Shown piece by piece: positions 1 through 6,837 of a DNA stretch of 14,135 bases (the stretch's first letter is position 1; each line of letters starts with the position of its first letter). The stretch comes from an uncultured Treponema sp. (GTDB lineage: Bacteria; Spirochaetota; Spirochaetia; Treponematales; Treponemataceae). The notes beneath the pieces are model-generated. The model had not been told where the DNA came from and did no database searches. It saw only the letters and a list, made by a program, of their open reading frames with translations. The stretch spans positions 1 to 14,135 of the forward strand of contig CAJOPO010000040.1 in the NCBI GenBank assembly GCA_905236315.1, read 5' to 3'. The translations under genes and the position numbers were made by a program.

Positions 1-2
1 AT

Positions 3-224
3 ACAGCGTTAGAAGATGCTTCTATACCAGCAAATCGTGCAAAAAAGATATTTACAAATGCAAAAGAACAAGGTGCTGACTTTTTAGTAACTAGTTGTCC
101 TTTGTGCCGTTATAATTTATTAAAAAATAAGGGTGCAAATGGTTTAGACGTTGTTTACTTTACAGAACTTTTAGCAGAGGCACTTGGTGTAAAAGAACCT
201 CTTAAGGAGGTTGTAAATGGCTGA
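3..224 (+). CDS. hdrB: HdrB, C-terminal fragment (heterodisulfide reductase subunit B-like)
   Basis: This is the last 73 codons of a gene that begins before the window. The frame is open from base 3 to a TGA at 222-224. It carries a C-P-L-C motif (about residues 32-35 of the fragment), the end of the second cysteine-rich CCG module that binds a noncubane [4Fe-4S] cluster in HdrB proteins. The following residues, rich in Leu, Tyr and Asn, and the short tail also fit HdrB. The stop overlaps the hdrC start by 8 bases, and the hdrC ribosome binding site (AAGGAGG, 204-210) lies inside this gene, so the two are probably translationally coupled. In methanogens HdrB reduces the CoM-CoB disulfide. Bacteria lack that substrate, so the real acceptor here is unknown. 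HdrB-like CCG proteins also occur fused to thiol:fumarate reductase and type-E succinate dehydrogenase, which matters because a fumarate reductase pair closes this cluster. The fragment alone would be weak; hdrC and hdrA next to it make the call firm. Confidence 0.85.
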   Translation, partial: TALEDASIPANRAKKIFTNAKEQGADFLVTSCPLCRYNLLKNKGANGLDVVYFTELLAEALGVKEPLKEVVNG

Positions 225-612
225 ACTCAACCTTGAAGAATTAAAGGCTCAAATACTTTCTATTAGCGGTGTAAATCCTAAAAAATGTATGGTTTGTGGC
301 AAATGTTCAGGAAGTTGCCCTAGCTATGATGAAATGGAATATCATCCACACCAGTTTGTACAAATGGTGGAAAATGGAGAGTTAAAGAAATTAATTGAAT
401 CTCCTTCTATATATAAGTGTCTTTCCTGCTTTGCTTGTTTGGAACGCTGTCCTAGACAGGTAGAGCCTGTAAAACTTATAGAAGCTGTAAGAATGGCAGT
501 AGAACGTCAACGCGGTCCTCAACACCTACCTAGCGAAAAAGTGCCAGAATTCTTAGACCCAGAAATGCCACAGCAAGCTATTGTTAGTGCATTCAGAAAG
601 TATCGTAAATAA
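217..612 (+). CDS. hdrC: HdrC, 2x[4Fe-4S] ferredoxin-like subunit
   Basis: This is a 131-residue iron-sulfur protein with two complete C-x2-C-x2-C-x3-C-P motifs: Cys24/27/30/34 (CMVCGKCSGSCP) and Cys68/71/74/78 (CLSCFACLERCP). That spacing and the small size are typical of HdrC, which wires electrons between HdrA and the catalytic HdrB. The start at 217 has a strong AAGGAGG ribosome binding site 6 bases upstream. The gene overlaps hdrB by 8 bases and is followed after 10 bases by hdrA. No membrane segment or signal peptide is seen, so it should be cytoplasmic. The C-terminal about 45 residues are charged and proline-containing, as in other soluble HdrC proteins; the membrane HdrDE type is unlikely. 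Confidence 0.92.
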   Translation: MAELNLEELKAQILSISGVNPKKCMVCGKCSGSCPSYDEMEYHPHQFVQMVENGELKKLIESPSIYKCLSCFACLERCPRQVEPVKLIEAVRMAVERQRGPQHLPSEKVPEFLDPEMPQQAIVSAFRKYRK

Positions 613-622
613 GGAGTGGTAG

Positions 623-2638
623 ATGGAAAGAATTGGTGTTTTCGTGTGCCACTGTGGCACAAATATTGCAGGTACTGTGGATGTAGCTAAGGTTGCAGAA
701 GAGTTAGGAAAGCAGCCTGGCGTAGTTTATTCTACTCATTATACTTATATGTGTTCTTCTGCTGGTCAAAAAATGATAGAAGACCATATAAAAGATGATA
801 AACTTACAGGCGTTGTACTTTGTTCATGTTCACCACGTATGCATGAAAAAACATTCCGTGGTTGTGCAGAGAGAGCAGGTCTTAACCCATTTAAAGTAGA
901 AGTTGCAAACATTCGCGAGCAGGATTCTTGGGTCATAAAGGATATGGCTCAAGCAACAGAAAAGGCTATAGCATTAGGAAAGGCTGCTATTGCAAAGTCT
1001 ATTCTTGATACCCCACTTACAGCTGGCGAAACTCCTATGACAAAGCGCGCTCTTGTAATTGGTGGTGGTATAGCAGGTATTACTGCGGCTCTTGATATTG
1101 CAGATGCAGGTTTCCCAGTTGATATAGTAGAAAAAAAGCCTACTGTTGGTGGTAAGATGGCACAGTTGGATAAGACTTTCCCAACTTTAGACTGTGCAAG
1201 CTGTATTGTTACACCAAAGATGACAGAGGTTTCTCAGAATCCTAATATACGCATATTGTCTTATAGCGAAGTAGAAAACGTTACTGGCTACGTTGGTAAC
1301 TTTACTGCTCAAATAAAGAGAAAGGCTCGCTATGTAGACGAAACAAAGTGTACAGGCTGTGGTGCTTGTATAGAAAAATGTCCAATGAAGAAGGTTCCTA
1401 ACGAATTTAACTTAAACTTGGACAATCGTACAGCAATTTATATTCCTTTTGCACAGGCTGTTCCAAAAGTGGCAACTATAGATGCTACAGCATGTTTGCA
1501 TATAAAAGCTGCTAAAAATGGTAAAAACGCTTGTGGTTTTTGTCAGAAAGTTTGTGGCGTAGGTGCCATTAACTATGATGCAAAAGATGAAATAATAGAA
1601 GAAAAGTACGGAGCGATTGTTGTAGCTACAGGTTATAATCCTATAAATCTTGATAAATTTGATGAATTCGCTTATAGCCAGAGTAAAGACGTAGTTTCTT
1701 CTCTTGAATTTGAACGACTATGCAATGCTGCAGGTCCTACAAATGGGCATTTATTGCGTCCAAGCGATGGTCGCCCTCCAAAGACAATAGTATTTATTCA
1801 GTGTGTTGGTTCTCGTTGTTCTGCAGATGCTTCAAAGGGACATGAATATTGTTCAAAAGTCTGCTGTATGTATACTGCAAAACATGCAATATTAACTAGA
1901 GACCACTATCCTGATACAGACTGCTATGTATTCTATATTGACGTAAGAACACCTGGTAAGAACTTTGATGAATTCTATAGGCGTGCTGTAGAGCAATATG
2001 GTGTGCACTATATAAAGGGTATGGTTGGCAAAGTTACCCCTCAGTCAGACGGAACTCTTGATGTACAAGGCTCTGATTTGATATTAAACAAGCAGGTGCA
2101 TATAAAAGCTGATATGGTTGTCCTTGCTGCCTCTATAGAAGCGGATAAGAGTGCAAGACCTCTTGCTACAATGCTTACTACCTCTATGGACAATAACGAT
2201 TTCTTCCTAGAAGCTCATGCAAAACTTCGTCCTGTAGAAAGCCCAACAGCAGGTATATTCCTTGCAGGTTGCTGTCAAGGTCCAAAAGATATTCCAGAAA
2301 CCGTAGCTCAGTCTTCAGGAGCTGCTGCAAAAGCAATTTGTCTATTGGTAAAAGACAAGCTAAAGAATGACCCATGCACGGCTCATCCTGATGAAAATAT
2401 GTGTAATGGTTGTGGTCAGTGTGCAAATGTTTGTCCTTATGGAGCAATATCTTATGTAGATAAAGACTTTAGAGGACCAAATAGAACGACTATAACGCGC
2501 CATGTTTCTCAAGTTAATACTGCTATGTGTCATGGTTGTGGTGCATGTACTGTTGCTTGCCCTTCAGGTGCAATGGATTTGTTTGGCTTTAGTAATAAGC
2601 AGATTATGGCAGAAGTTGACAGCGTTCTAAGTATATAA
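623..2638 (+). CDS. hdrA: HdrA, FAD iron-sulfur electron-bifurcating subunit
   Basis: This is a full-length 671-residue HdrA. It has an N-terminal Cys-rich domain (CHCG at 9-12, CSCSPRMHEKTFRGC at 67-81), then an FAD-binding Rossmann motif GGGIAG at 147-152. LDCASC (189-194) follows, with the inserted ferredoxin motif Cys243/246/249/253 and CGFCQKVC (304-311). Two C-terminal [4Fe-4S] motifs sit at Cys594/597/600/604 and Cys636/639/642/646. In characterised Hdr complexes the HdrA FAD splits an electron pair, sending one electron to low-potential ferredoxin and the other towards HdrC/HdrB. All key cysteines are encoded as Cys; I see no selenocysteine or frameshift. The start has AAGGAG just upstream, 10 bases after hdrC. 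The next gene is an MvhD-type protein, the usual adaptor between HdrA and its electron donor. Confidence 0.95.
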   Translation: MERIGVFVCHCGTNIAGTVDVAKVAEELGKQPGVVYSTHYTYMCSSAGQKMIEDHIKDDKLTGVVLCSCSPRMHEKTFRGCAERAGLNPFKVEVANIREQDSWVIKDMAQATEKAIALGKAAIAKSILDTPLTAGETPMTKRALVIGGGIAGITAALDIADAGFPVDIVEKKPTVGGKMAQLDKTFPTLDCASCIVTPKMTEVSQNPNIRILSYSEVENVTGYVGNFTAQIKRKARYVDETKCTGCGACIEKCPMKKVPNEFNLNLDNRTAIYIPFAQAVPKVATIDATACLHIKAAKNGKNACGFCQKVCGVGAINYDAKDEIIEEKYGAIVVATGYNPINLDKFDEFAYSQSKDVVSSLEFERLCNAAGPTNGHLLRPSDGRPPKTIVFIQCVGSRCSADASKGHEYCSKVCCMYTAKHAILTRDHYPDTDCYVFYIDVRTPGKNFDEFYRRAVEQYGVHYIKGMVGKVTPQSDGTLDVQGSDLILNKQVHIKADMVVLAASIEADKSARPLATMLTTSMDNNDFFLEAHAKLRPVESPTAGIFLAGCCQGPKDIPETVAQSSGAAAKAICLLVKDKLKNDPCTAHPDENMCNGCGQCANVCPYGAISYVDKDFRGPNRTTITRHVSQVNTAMCHGCGACTVACPSGAMDLFGFSNKQIMAEVDSVLSI

Positions 2639-2674
2639 AATGTATTTAGAACAATGACTACAAAAGGAATGTTT

Positions 2675-3136
2675 ATGGAAGAAAATATAACTACAAACAA
2701 TAATAAATCATGGACTCCTAAAATTGTAGCATTCTGCTGCAACTGGTGTTCATACGCAGGTGCGGATTTAGCTGGAAATAACCGTCTTGAATATCCTGCA
2801 AATGTAAAAATTATTCGTATTCCATGCTCTTGTCGATTAAATCCTCTTTTTATATTAAGAGCCTTTCAACGAGGTGCAGATGGAGTTATTTTGTGCGGTT
2901 GCCATCCTGGAGACTGTCACTATACTAGTGGAAACTATTTTGCACGCCGAAGAATGACATTGCTATTTTCTATGCTTAACTATTTGGGCATAGAAAAAGA
3001 GCGTACAAGAGTAGAATGGTGCTCTGCTGCCGAAGGCGTAAGATTCGCTGGCATAATGAATGATTTCGTTGCACAAGTAACCGCTTTAGGAGAAAATAAA
3101 CGTTTGGAGGACTTACGATGCAAGACGACAAAATAA
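2675..3136 (+). CDS. flxD: FlxD / MvhD-like [2Fe-2S] adaptor subunit
   Basis: This 153-residue protein is of the MvhD family, which binds a [2Fe-2S] cluster and passes electrons from a hydrogenase, formate dehydrogenase or Flx module into HdrA. The family pattern is clear: FCCNWCSYAGAD (Cys21/22/25), IPCSCR (Cys51/53) and LCGCHPGDCHY (Cys74/76/81). I place the start at 2675, 6 bases after AAAAGGA (2662-2668). An upstream in-frame ATG at 2654 (seven residues longer) has no ribosome binding site, and the ATG at 2669 overlaps the purine tract. The gene starts 36 bases after hdrA and overlaps the next gene by 19 bases. With no hydrogenase genes adjacent and an NAD(P)-binding FlxA downstream, this is best named FlxD. 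Confidence 0.88.
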   Translation: MEENITTNNNKSWTPKIVAFCCNWCSYAGADLAGNNRLEYPANVKIIRIPCSCRLNPLFILRAFQRGADGVILCGCHPGDCHYTSGNYFARRRMTLLFSMLNYLGIEKERTRVEWCSAAEGVRFAGIMNDFVAQVTALGENKRLEDLRCKTTK

Positions 3137-4104
3137 CCAGTCAATTAATTGACCGTGCAAAAGCCTTGCTTTCGGAAGGCAAGGTTCAGCGTGTTGTAGG
3201 CTGGCGCAAAGGTCTTTTTGACTATGATATTACGCCAGGAACTTTTACTACAATAGAAGATTTAGAGAAAAACTTTGTATACAACGAATGGTGTGGAGCA
3301 AATCTTTCTAAATATCTTGTACGCCTTACACGTGATATAGAAATAAAGAAAAGCACTACTCGTGTAAACAACGCAATGGCAAAGCAAAGAGACCCAAATG
3401 CAGAGGATAAGCCTATTCCTCAAGAAAAACTTTTAGTCTTCTTAAAGCCATGTGATACATATAGTTTTACTGAATTGTTAAAAGAAAATCGTATTACACG
3501 AGATGATGTTTATGTAATAGGTATTCCTTGCGATGGCATGAAAGACCCAGAAAAAAAAGTCATTCAAGAGCGTTGCAATGTTTGTAAAAGCAAAAAACAT
3601 ATCACCTATGATGAACTTATTGGCGAAGAAGGTGATTTGTTAGATAGCCATAGATTTGATATGGTAGATAGACTTGAACACATGACAGAAGACCAACGCT
3701 TTACATTCTGGCAGGGAGAGTTATCTCGCTGCATTAGGTGTAATGCTTGTCGCGACATTTGCCCAGCGTGTACTTGTGAAAAATGTGTATTTGATAATAC
3801 TAATCTATATACATCACAAAAGGTTGCTGCAAATGATTTTGAAGAAAGCCTATATCATATAATTCGTGCTTGGCACGTTGCAGGAAGATGTACTGACTGT
3901 GGCGAATGTTCACGTGTATGTCCTCAGAATATTCCTTTACACTTATTAAACCGCAAGTTTATAAAGGATATTAATGAATTGTACGGACCTTATATTGCAG
4001 GTAGCGATATGGAAACTAAGCCTCCTATGTTGACTTATACATTAGGAGATGCTGAGACCAGTGTAATCTATCAGCGAGATCCGTCTGCACAGGAGGCTAA
4101 ATAA
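3118..4104 (+). CDS. flxC: FlxC-like 4Fe-4S dicluster electron-transfer protein
   Basis: This 328-residue soluble iron-sulfur protein has two ferredoxin motifs, Cys205/208/211/215 (CIRCNACRDICP) and Cys258/261/264/268 (CTDCGECSRVCP). Directly after the first comes an additional cysteine run, CPACTCEKC (215-223). The N-terminal half has KPCD (110-113), IPCD (136-139) and RCNVCK (152-157), like the FrhB/HydB-related domain of Flx and sulfhydrogenase-type subunits, and might bind another cluster. Its expected job is to relay electrons from the NAD(P)H-oxidising FlxA to FlxD/HdrA. GGAGG (3106-3110) precedes the ATG, which lies inside the end of flxD. The stop and the next start share one base (TAATG). 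Which of the two dicluster proteins is FlxB and which FlxC follows gene order (B next to A) and is provisional. Confidence 0.75.
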   Translation: MQDDKITSQLIDRAKALLSEGKVQRVVGWRKGLFDYDITPGTFTTIEDLEKNFVYNEWCGANLSKYLVRLTRDIEIKKSTTRVNNAMAKQRDPNAEDKPIPQEKLLVFLKPCDTYSFTELLKENRITRDDVYVIGIPCDGMKDPEKKVIQERCNVCKSKKHITYDELIGEEGDLLDSHRFDMVDRLEHMTEDQRFTFWQGELSRCIRCNACRDICPACTCEKCVFDNTNLYTSQKVAANDFEESLYHIIRAWHVAGRCTDCGECSRVCPQNIPLHLLNRKFIKDINELYGPYIAGSDMETKPPMLTYTLGDAETSVIYQRDPSAQEAK

Positions 4105-5150
4105 TGCTTTCACTGCCAGAATCAAAAATAAATGATTTATTTGAACTTATTGGTTCAAAAGAAAACTTATATATTCCTCAGACAACAAAAGCAGGAACTG
4201 CAGATTTTGCACTATGGCAAAAAGGTGCTAAACTTAGTAAAGCCTTAAAGACCGTTCGCAGTGCAAAAGATTTTTTCTTTCCTAAGACAGAAAATCTTGT
4301 TAATCTAAGATTAGAGGGTAAGCATGTAAGTGTTGAAGACCCTAGAAAAGAACTACAAGATTTTGTTGTTTTTGGAGTAAGAGCTTGTGATGCTGCAAGT
4401 TTTAAGATTGTAGATGCTGTATATCTTAATATGGACCCTGTAGATTCATATTACAAGAACAGAAGAGAACACGGTACAATAATAACACTTGCTTGTACGG
4501 CTCCTGCAGATACTTGTTTTTGTCATGCATATAAAATAGATGCAGCAGAACCTGGTGCAGATGTGAGTGCATGGCTTGCAGATGGAAACTATTATTTTAA
4601 GGCAAATACTCCAAAGGGAGAGAGTCTTATACAAAGTGTAAGTTCATTGCTTACAGAAGCAGAGGACGCACCTGTAAAGAAGCAGCAGGAAGAAACACGT
4701 GCAAAATGTGCTTCTACACCATTTGCAAATATTGATTTGTCTAAATGGAACGGAAAAGATATGCTCAAGATATTTAATTCACCAGTGTGGGATAAAATGT
4801 ATGAGTCATGTCTTGGCTGCGGTACTTGTACTTATGTGTGTCCAACCTGTATGTGTTTTGATATACGCGACTTTGATACAGGTAATGGCGTAAAGCAGTT
4901 CCGCTGTTGGGATAGCTGTATGTATTCTGATTTTACACAAATGGCAGCAGCAAATCCTCGCCTTACCCAAAAAGAACGATTTAGACAACGCTTTATGCAT
5001 AAACTAGTTTACTATCCAATGGCTCACGAAGATGTATTCCAGTGCGTAGGTTGTGGTCGTTGTTTGGAAAGTTGCCCAATACACATGAATATAGTAAAAG
5101 TTATAAAAGCATATAACGAACTAGCAGAGACTGATGGAGGCAAAGCATGA
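4104..5150 (+). CDS. flxB: FlxB-like 4Fe-4S dicluster protein (HydB/AsrA family)
   Basis: This 348-residue protein belongs to the family of sulfhydrogenase beta (HydB) and anaerobic sulfite reductase A (AsrA) subunits. It has an N-terminal domain with FGVRACDAASF (90-100) and TCFCH (137-141), and two C-terminal cluster motifs: Cys236/239/242/246 (CLGCGTCTYVCP) and Cys314/317/320/324 (CVGCGRCLESCP). In that family this subunit sits next to the FAD/NAD(P)-binding subunit and carries its electrons onward, which fits because flxA follows with a 4-base ATGA overlap. It also overlaps flxC by one base. CAGGAGG lies upstream as ribosome binding site. No catalytic metal-site motifs are visible, so it is an electron carrier and not an enzyme on its own. 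Confidence 0.82.
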   Translation: MLSLPESKINDLFELIGSKENLYIPQTTKAGTADFALWQKGAKLSKALKTVRSAKDFFFPKTENLVNLRLEGKHVSVEDPRKELQDFVVFGVRACDAASFKIVDAVYLNMDPVDSYYKNRREHGTIITLACTAPADTCFCHAYKIDAAEPGADVSAWLADGNYYFKANTPKGESLIQSVSSLLTEAEDAPVKKQQEETRAKCASTPFANIDLSKWNGKDMLKIFNSPVWDKMYESCLGCGTCTYVCPTCMCFDIRDFDTGNGVKQFRCWDSCMYSDFTQMAAANPRLTQKERFRQRFMHKLVYYPMAHEDVFQCVGCGRCLESCPIHMNIVKVIKAYNELAETDGGKA

Positions 5151-5974
5151 TTAATGACGCATTGATTCCCCACGTCTGTAAGATTATTGATATACATCAA
5201 GAAACACCTGATGTAAAGACATTTTACATACAAGATTTAGAAGGCAAAAAGCCGTTTGAACATATTCCAGGACAGTGTGCTATGCTTATGGTGCCAGGTC
5301 TTGGAGAGTCTATGATTTCAATTACTTCCTCTCCAACTATTAAAGACCACCTAGAATTCAGTGTAAAAAAGTGTGGAGTTCTTACAAGTTGGCTACACGC
5401 TGCTGAACCAGGTCAAGAAATTGCAATACGCGGTCCGCTAGGGAATGGCTTTCCTGTGGAAGGGGCATTAAAAGGCAAAGACATATTAGTTATTGCTGGT
5501 GGTATAGGCATTGCTCCAGTTCATTCTGTAGTAAACTACATGATGGATAATAGAGCAAATTATGGTCGTATACAGGTAATTTACGGTTCAAGAAGTAAGG
5601 CAGACCTTGTGCGCCTTGATGAAATGCAAAATGTTTGGATGAAGCAGCCTAACTGCTCAATAAACTTAACTATTGACCGTGCAGAAGAAGGTTGGGATGG
5701 TCATGTAGGCTTTGTTCCTCCTTATGTAACGGAATGTAAGCCAGACACAAGTATGACTGTTATAATGTGTGGACCTCCAATTCTTATTCACCTTTCTTTA
5801 GCAGAACTAAAAAAGATGGGCTTTGTAGATACCCAGATTTTTACTACTATGGAAATGCGTATGAAGTGTGGTATAGGCAAATGTGGTCGCTGTAATATTG
5901 GCAACAAATTTGTCTGCAAAGATGGTCCAGTATTTAGTTTTGACCAGCTTGGTGAATTACCGCCAGAATACTAA
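5147..5974 (+). CDS. flxA: FlxA, FAD/NAD(P)H oxidoreductase with [2Fe-2S] centre
   Basis: This 275-residue protein has the fold order of HydG/AsrB/PyrK-type proteins: an FAD-binding barrel with PGQCAMLMVPGLGESMIS (41-58), a nucleotide-binding domain with AGGIGIAP (117-124) and CGPP (208-211), and a C-terminal [2Fe-2S] motif Cys241/246/249/257 (CGIGKCGRC then C). The family takes a hydride from NADH or NADPH onto FAD and passes single electrons to the iron-sulfur partner, here FlxB. This gene is what makes the module pyridine-nucleotide dependent rather than hydrogen or F420 dependent. The start has GGAGG 8 bases upstream and overlaps flxB by 4 bases. Which nucleotide is used cannot be read safely from sequence; NADH is assumed by analogy with the Desulfovibrio FlxABCD-HdrABC complex. 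Confidence 0.88.
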   Translation: MINDALIPHVCKIIDIHQETPDVKTFYIQDLEGKKPFEHIPGQCAMLMVPGLGESMISITSSPTIKDHLEFSVKKCGVLTSWLHAAEPGQEIAIRGPLGNGFPVEGALKGKDILVIAGGIGIAPVHSVVNYMMDNRANYGRIQVIYGSRSKADLVRLDEMQNVWMKQPNCSINLTIDRAEEGWDGHVGFVPPYVTECKPDTSMTVIMCGPPILIHLSLAELKKMGFVDTQIFTTMEMRMKCGIGKCGRCNIGNKFVCKDGPVFSFDQLGELPPEY

Positions 5975-5978
5975 ACTA

Positions 5979-6085
5979 TATGAAAATAGGTTTTAACAAG
6001 ATAATATTTTCATAAATAATAAACCTGCTCGTTAACTGTGTTATCGAGCAGGGGCAATTACTACCGTGTATAAATAGCACGGTAG
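5979..6085 (+). promoter_or_regulatory. Structured intercistronic region, three inverted repeats
   Basis: The gap between flxA and the next gene is far longer than any other in this cluster. It holds three inverted repeats. The first is 5979-5988/6005-6014, ten perfect pairs of A+T-rich arms. The second is 6024-6031/6045-6052 (CCTGCTCG/CGAGCAGG), extended inside past one T-T mismatch by TAAC/GTTA around a TGT loop. The third is 6061-6068/6078-6085 (CTACCGTG/CACGGTAG). None is followed by a T run, so none looks like a standard terminator. GGTTT at 5989-5993 could pair with AAACC at 6021-6025, competing with the first two hairpins. Possible roles are mRNA processing or stability control that sets different levels of the Flx-Hdr and fumarate reductase parts, or an RNA switch. 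I recognise no known riboswitch family. Confidence 0.6.
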
Positions 6086-6141
6086 ACTATAAGGACTTAA
6101 GGTTCCCATAAGAGAATAAAACTATGTGTAAGGAGAAACGT

Positions 6142-6822
6142 ATGGCAGAAAAAGAAATGGCTACCATATATCTTTTTGGTAAAAAATACGAAGTTCCAGC
6201 AGAATTAACAATTATGAATGCCATGGAATATGCTGGTTATCAGCTAAAAAGAGGCTGTGGCTGCCGTAACGGATTTTGCGGAGCATGTGCAACTATTTAT
6301 CGTATAAAGGGGCAGAACCAATTACAAACCTGTCTTGCATGTTCAAAGAAAGTAGAAAACGATATGTATATTGCTACACTACCGTTCTTCCCTCTTGTAA
6401 AACAAATCTATGATATAAATAAAATCAAACCAGAGCAGTCTGTAATGATGCAGCTTTATCCTGAAATCTATGCTTGTGTGGGCTGTAATGCATGTACACG
6501 TGCTTGTCCTCAGGAATTGCAAACAATGCAGTATATAGCTTATGCACAGCGTGGTGATTTTGCAAAATGTGCAGATTTGTCTTTTGACTGCGTAATGTGC
6601 GGTTGTTGTTCTAGTCGCTGTCCTGCAGGTATAAGCCATCCACAAGTTGCAGAATTAGCTCGCCGCTTAAATGGAAAATATATTCAACCACAGAGCCAGC
6701 ACCTTATTGACCGTGTAAACGAAATTAACGAGGGTAAGTGTGAAGAGCTTATTCAAAAACTGATGAACAAGCCACTTGAAGAAATAAAAGAGCTTTATAA
6801 TACTCGCGAGATAGAAAAATAA
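6142..6822 (+). CDS. tfrB: TfrB/FrdB-like iron-sulfur subunit without HdrB domain
   Basis: This 226-residue protein resembles the iron-sulfur subunit of fumarate reductase/succinate dehydrogenase. The N-terminal plant-type [2Fe-2S] domain uses RGCGCRNGFCGAC (Cys41/46/49, with Cys39 nearby) and Cys64. Two [4Fe-4S] motifs follow: Cys112/115/118/122 (CVGCNACTRACP) and Cys150/153/156/160 (CVMCGCCSSRCP). In E. coli FrdB the second motif lacks one cysteine and builds a [3Fe-4S] centre facing quinone. Here it is a full four-cysteine motif, as in TfrB, the subunit of methanogen thiol:fumarate reductase. TfrB continues into a HdrB-like domain, which is absent here, but a separate HdrB opens the cluster. 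Start 6142 is chosen because TAAGGAG (6129-6135) lies 6 bases upstream; an in-frame ATG at 6124 precedes that site and would add six residues. The flavoprotein gene follows after 15 bases. Confidence 0.83.
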   Translation: MAEKEMATIYLFGKKYEVPAELTIMNAMEYAGYQLKRGCGCRNGFCGACATIYRIKGQNQLQTCLACSKKVENDMYIATLPFFPLVKQIYDINKIKPEQSVMMQLYPEIYACVGCNACTRACPQELQTMQYIAYAQRGDFAKCADLSFDCVMCGCCSSRCPAGISHPQVAELARRLNGKYIQPQSQHLIDRVNEINEGKCEELIQKLMNKPLEEIKELYNTREIEK

Positions 6823-6837
6823 GGGCGGAGGACTTAT

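Noticed and set aside
623..2638. Selenocysteine or frameshift in hdrA
   Set aside because: All motif positions read as Cys and the frame is continuous over 671 codons.
6024..6085. Hairpins after flxA as intrinsic terminators
   Set aside because: Neither G+C-rich stem is followed by a T run, and downstream genes continue the same pathway, so full termination is not supported.
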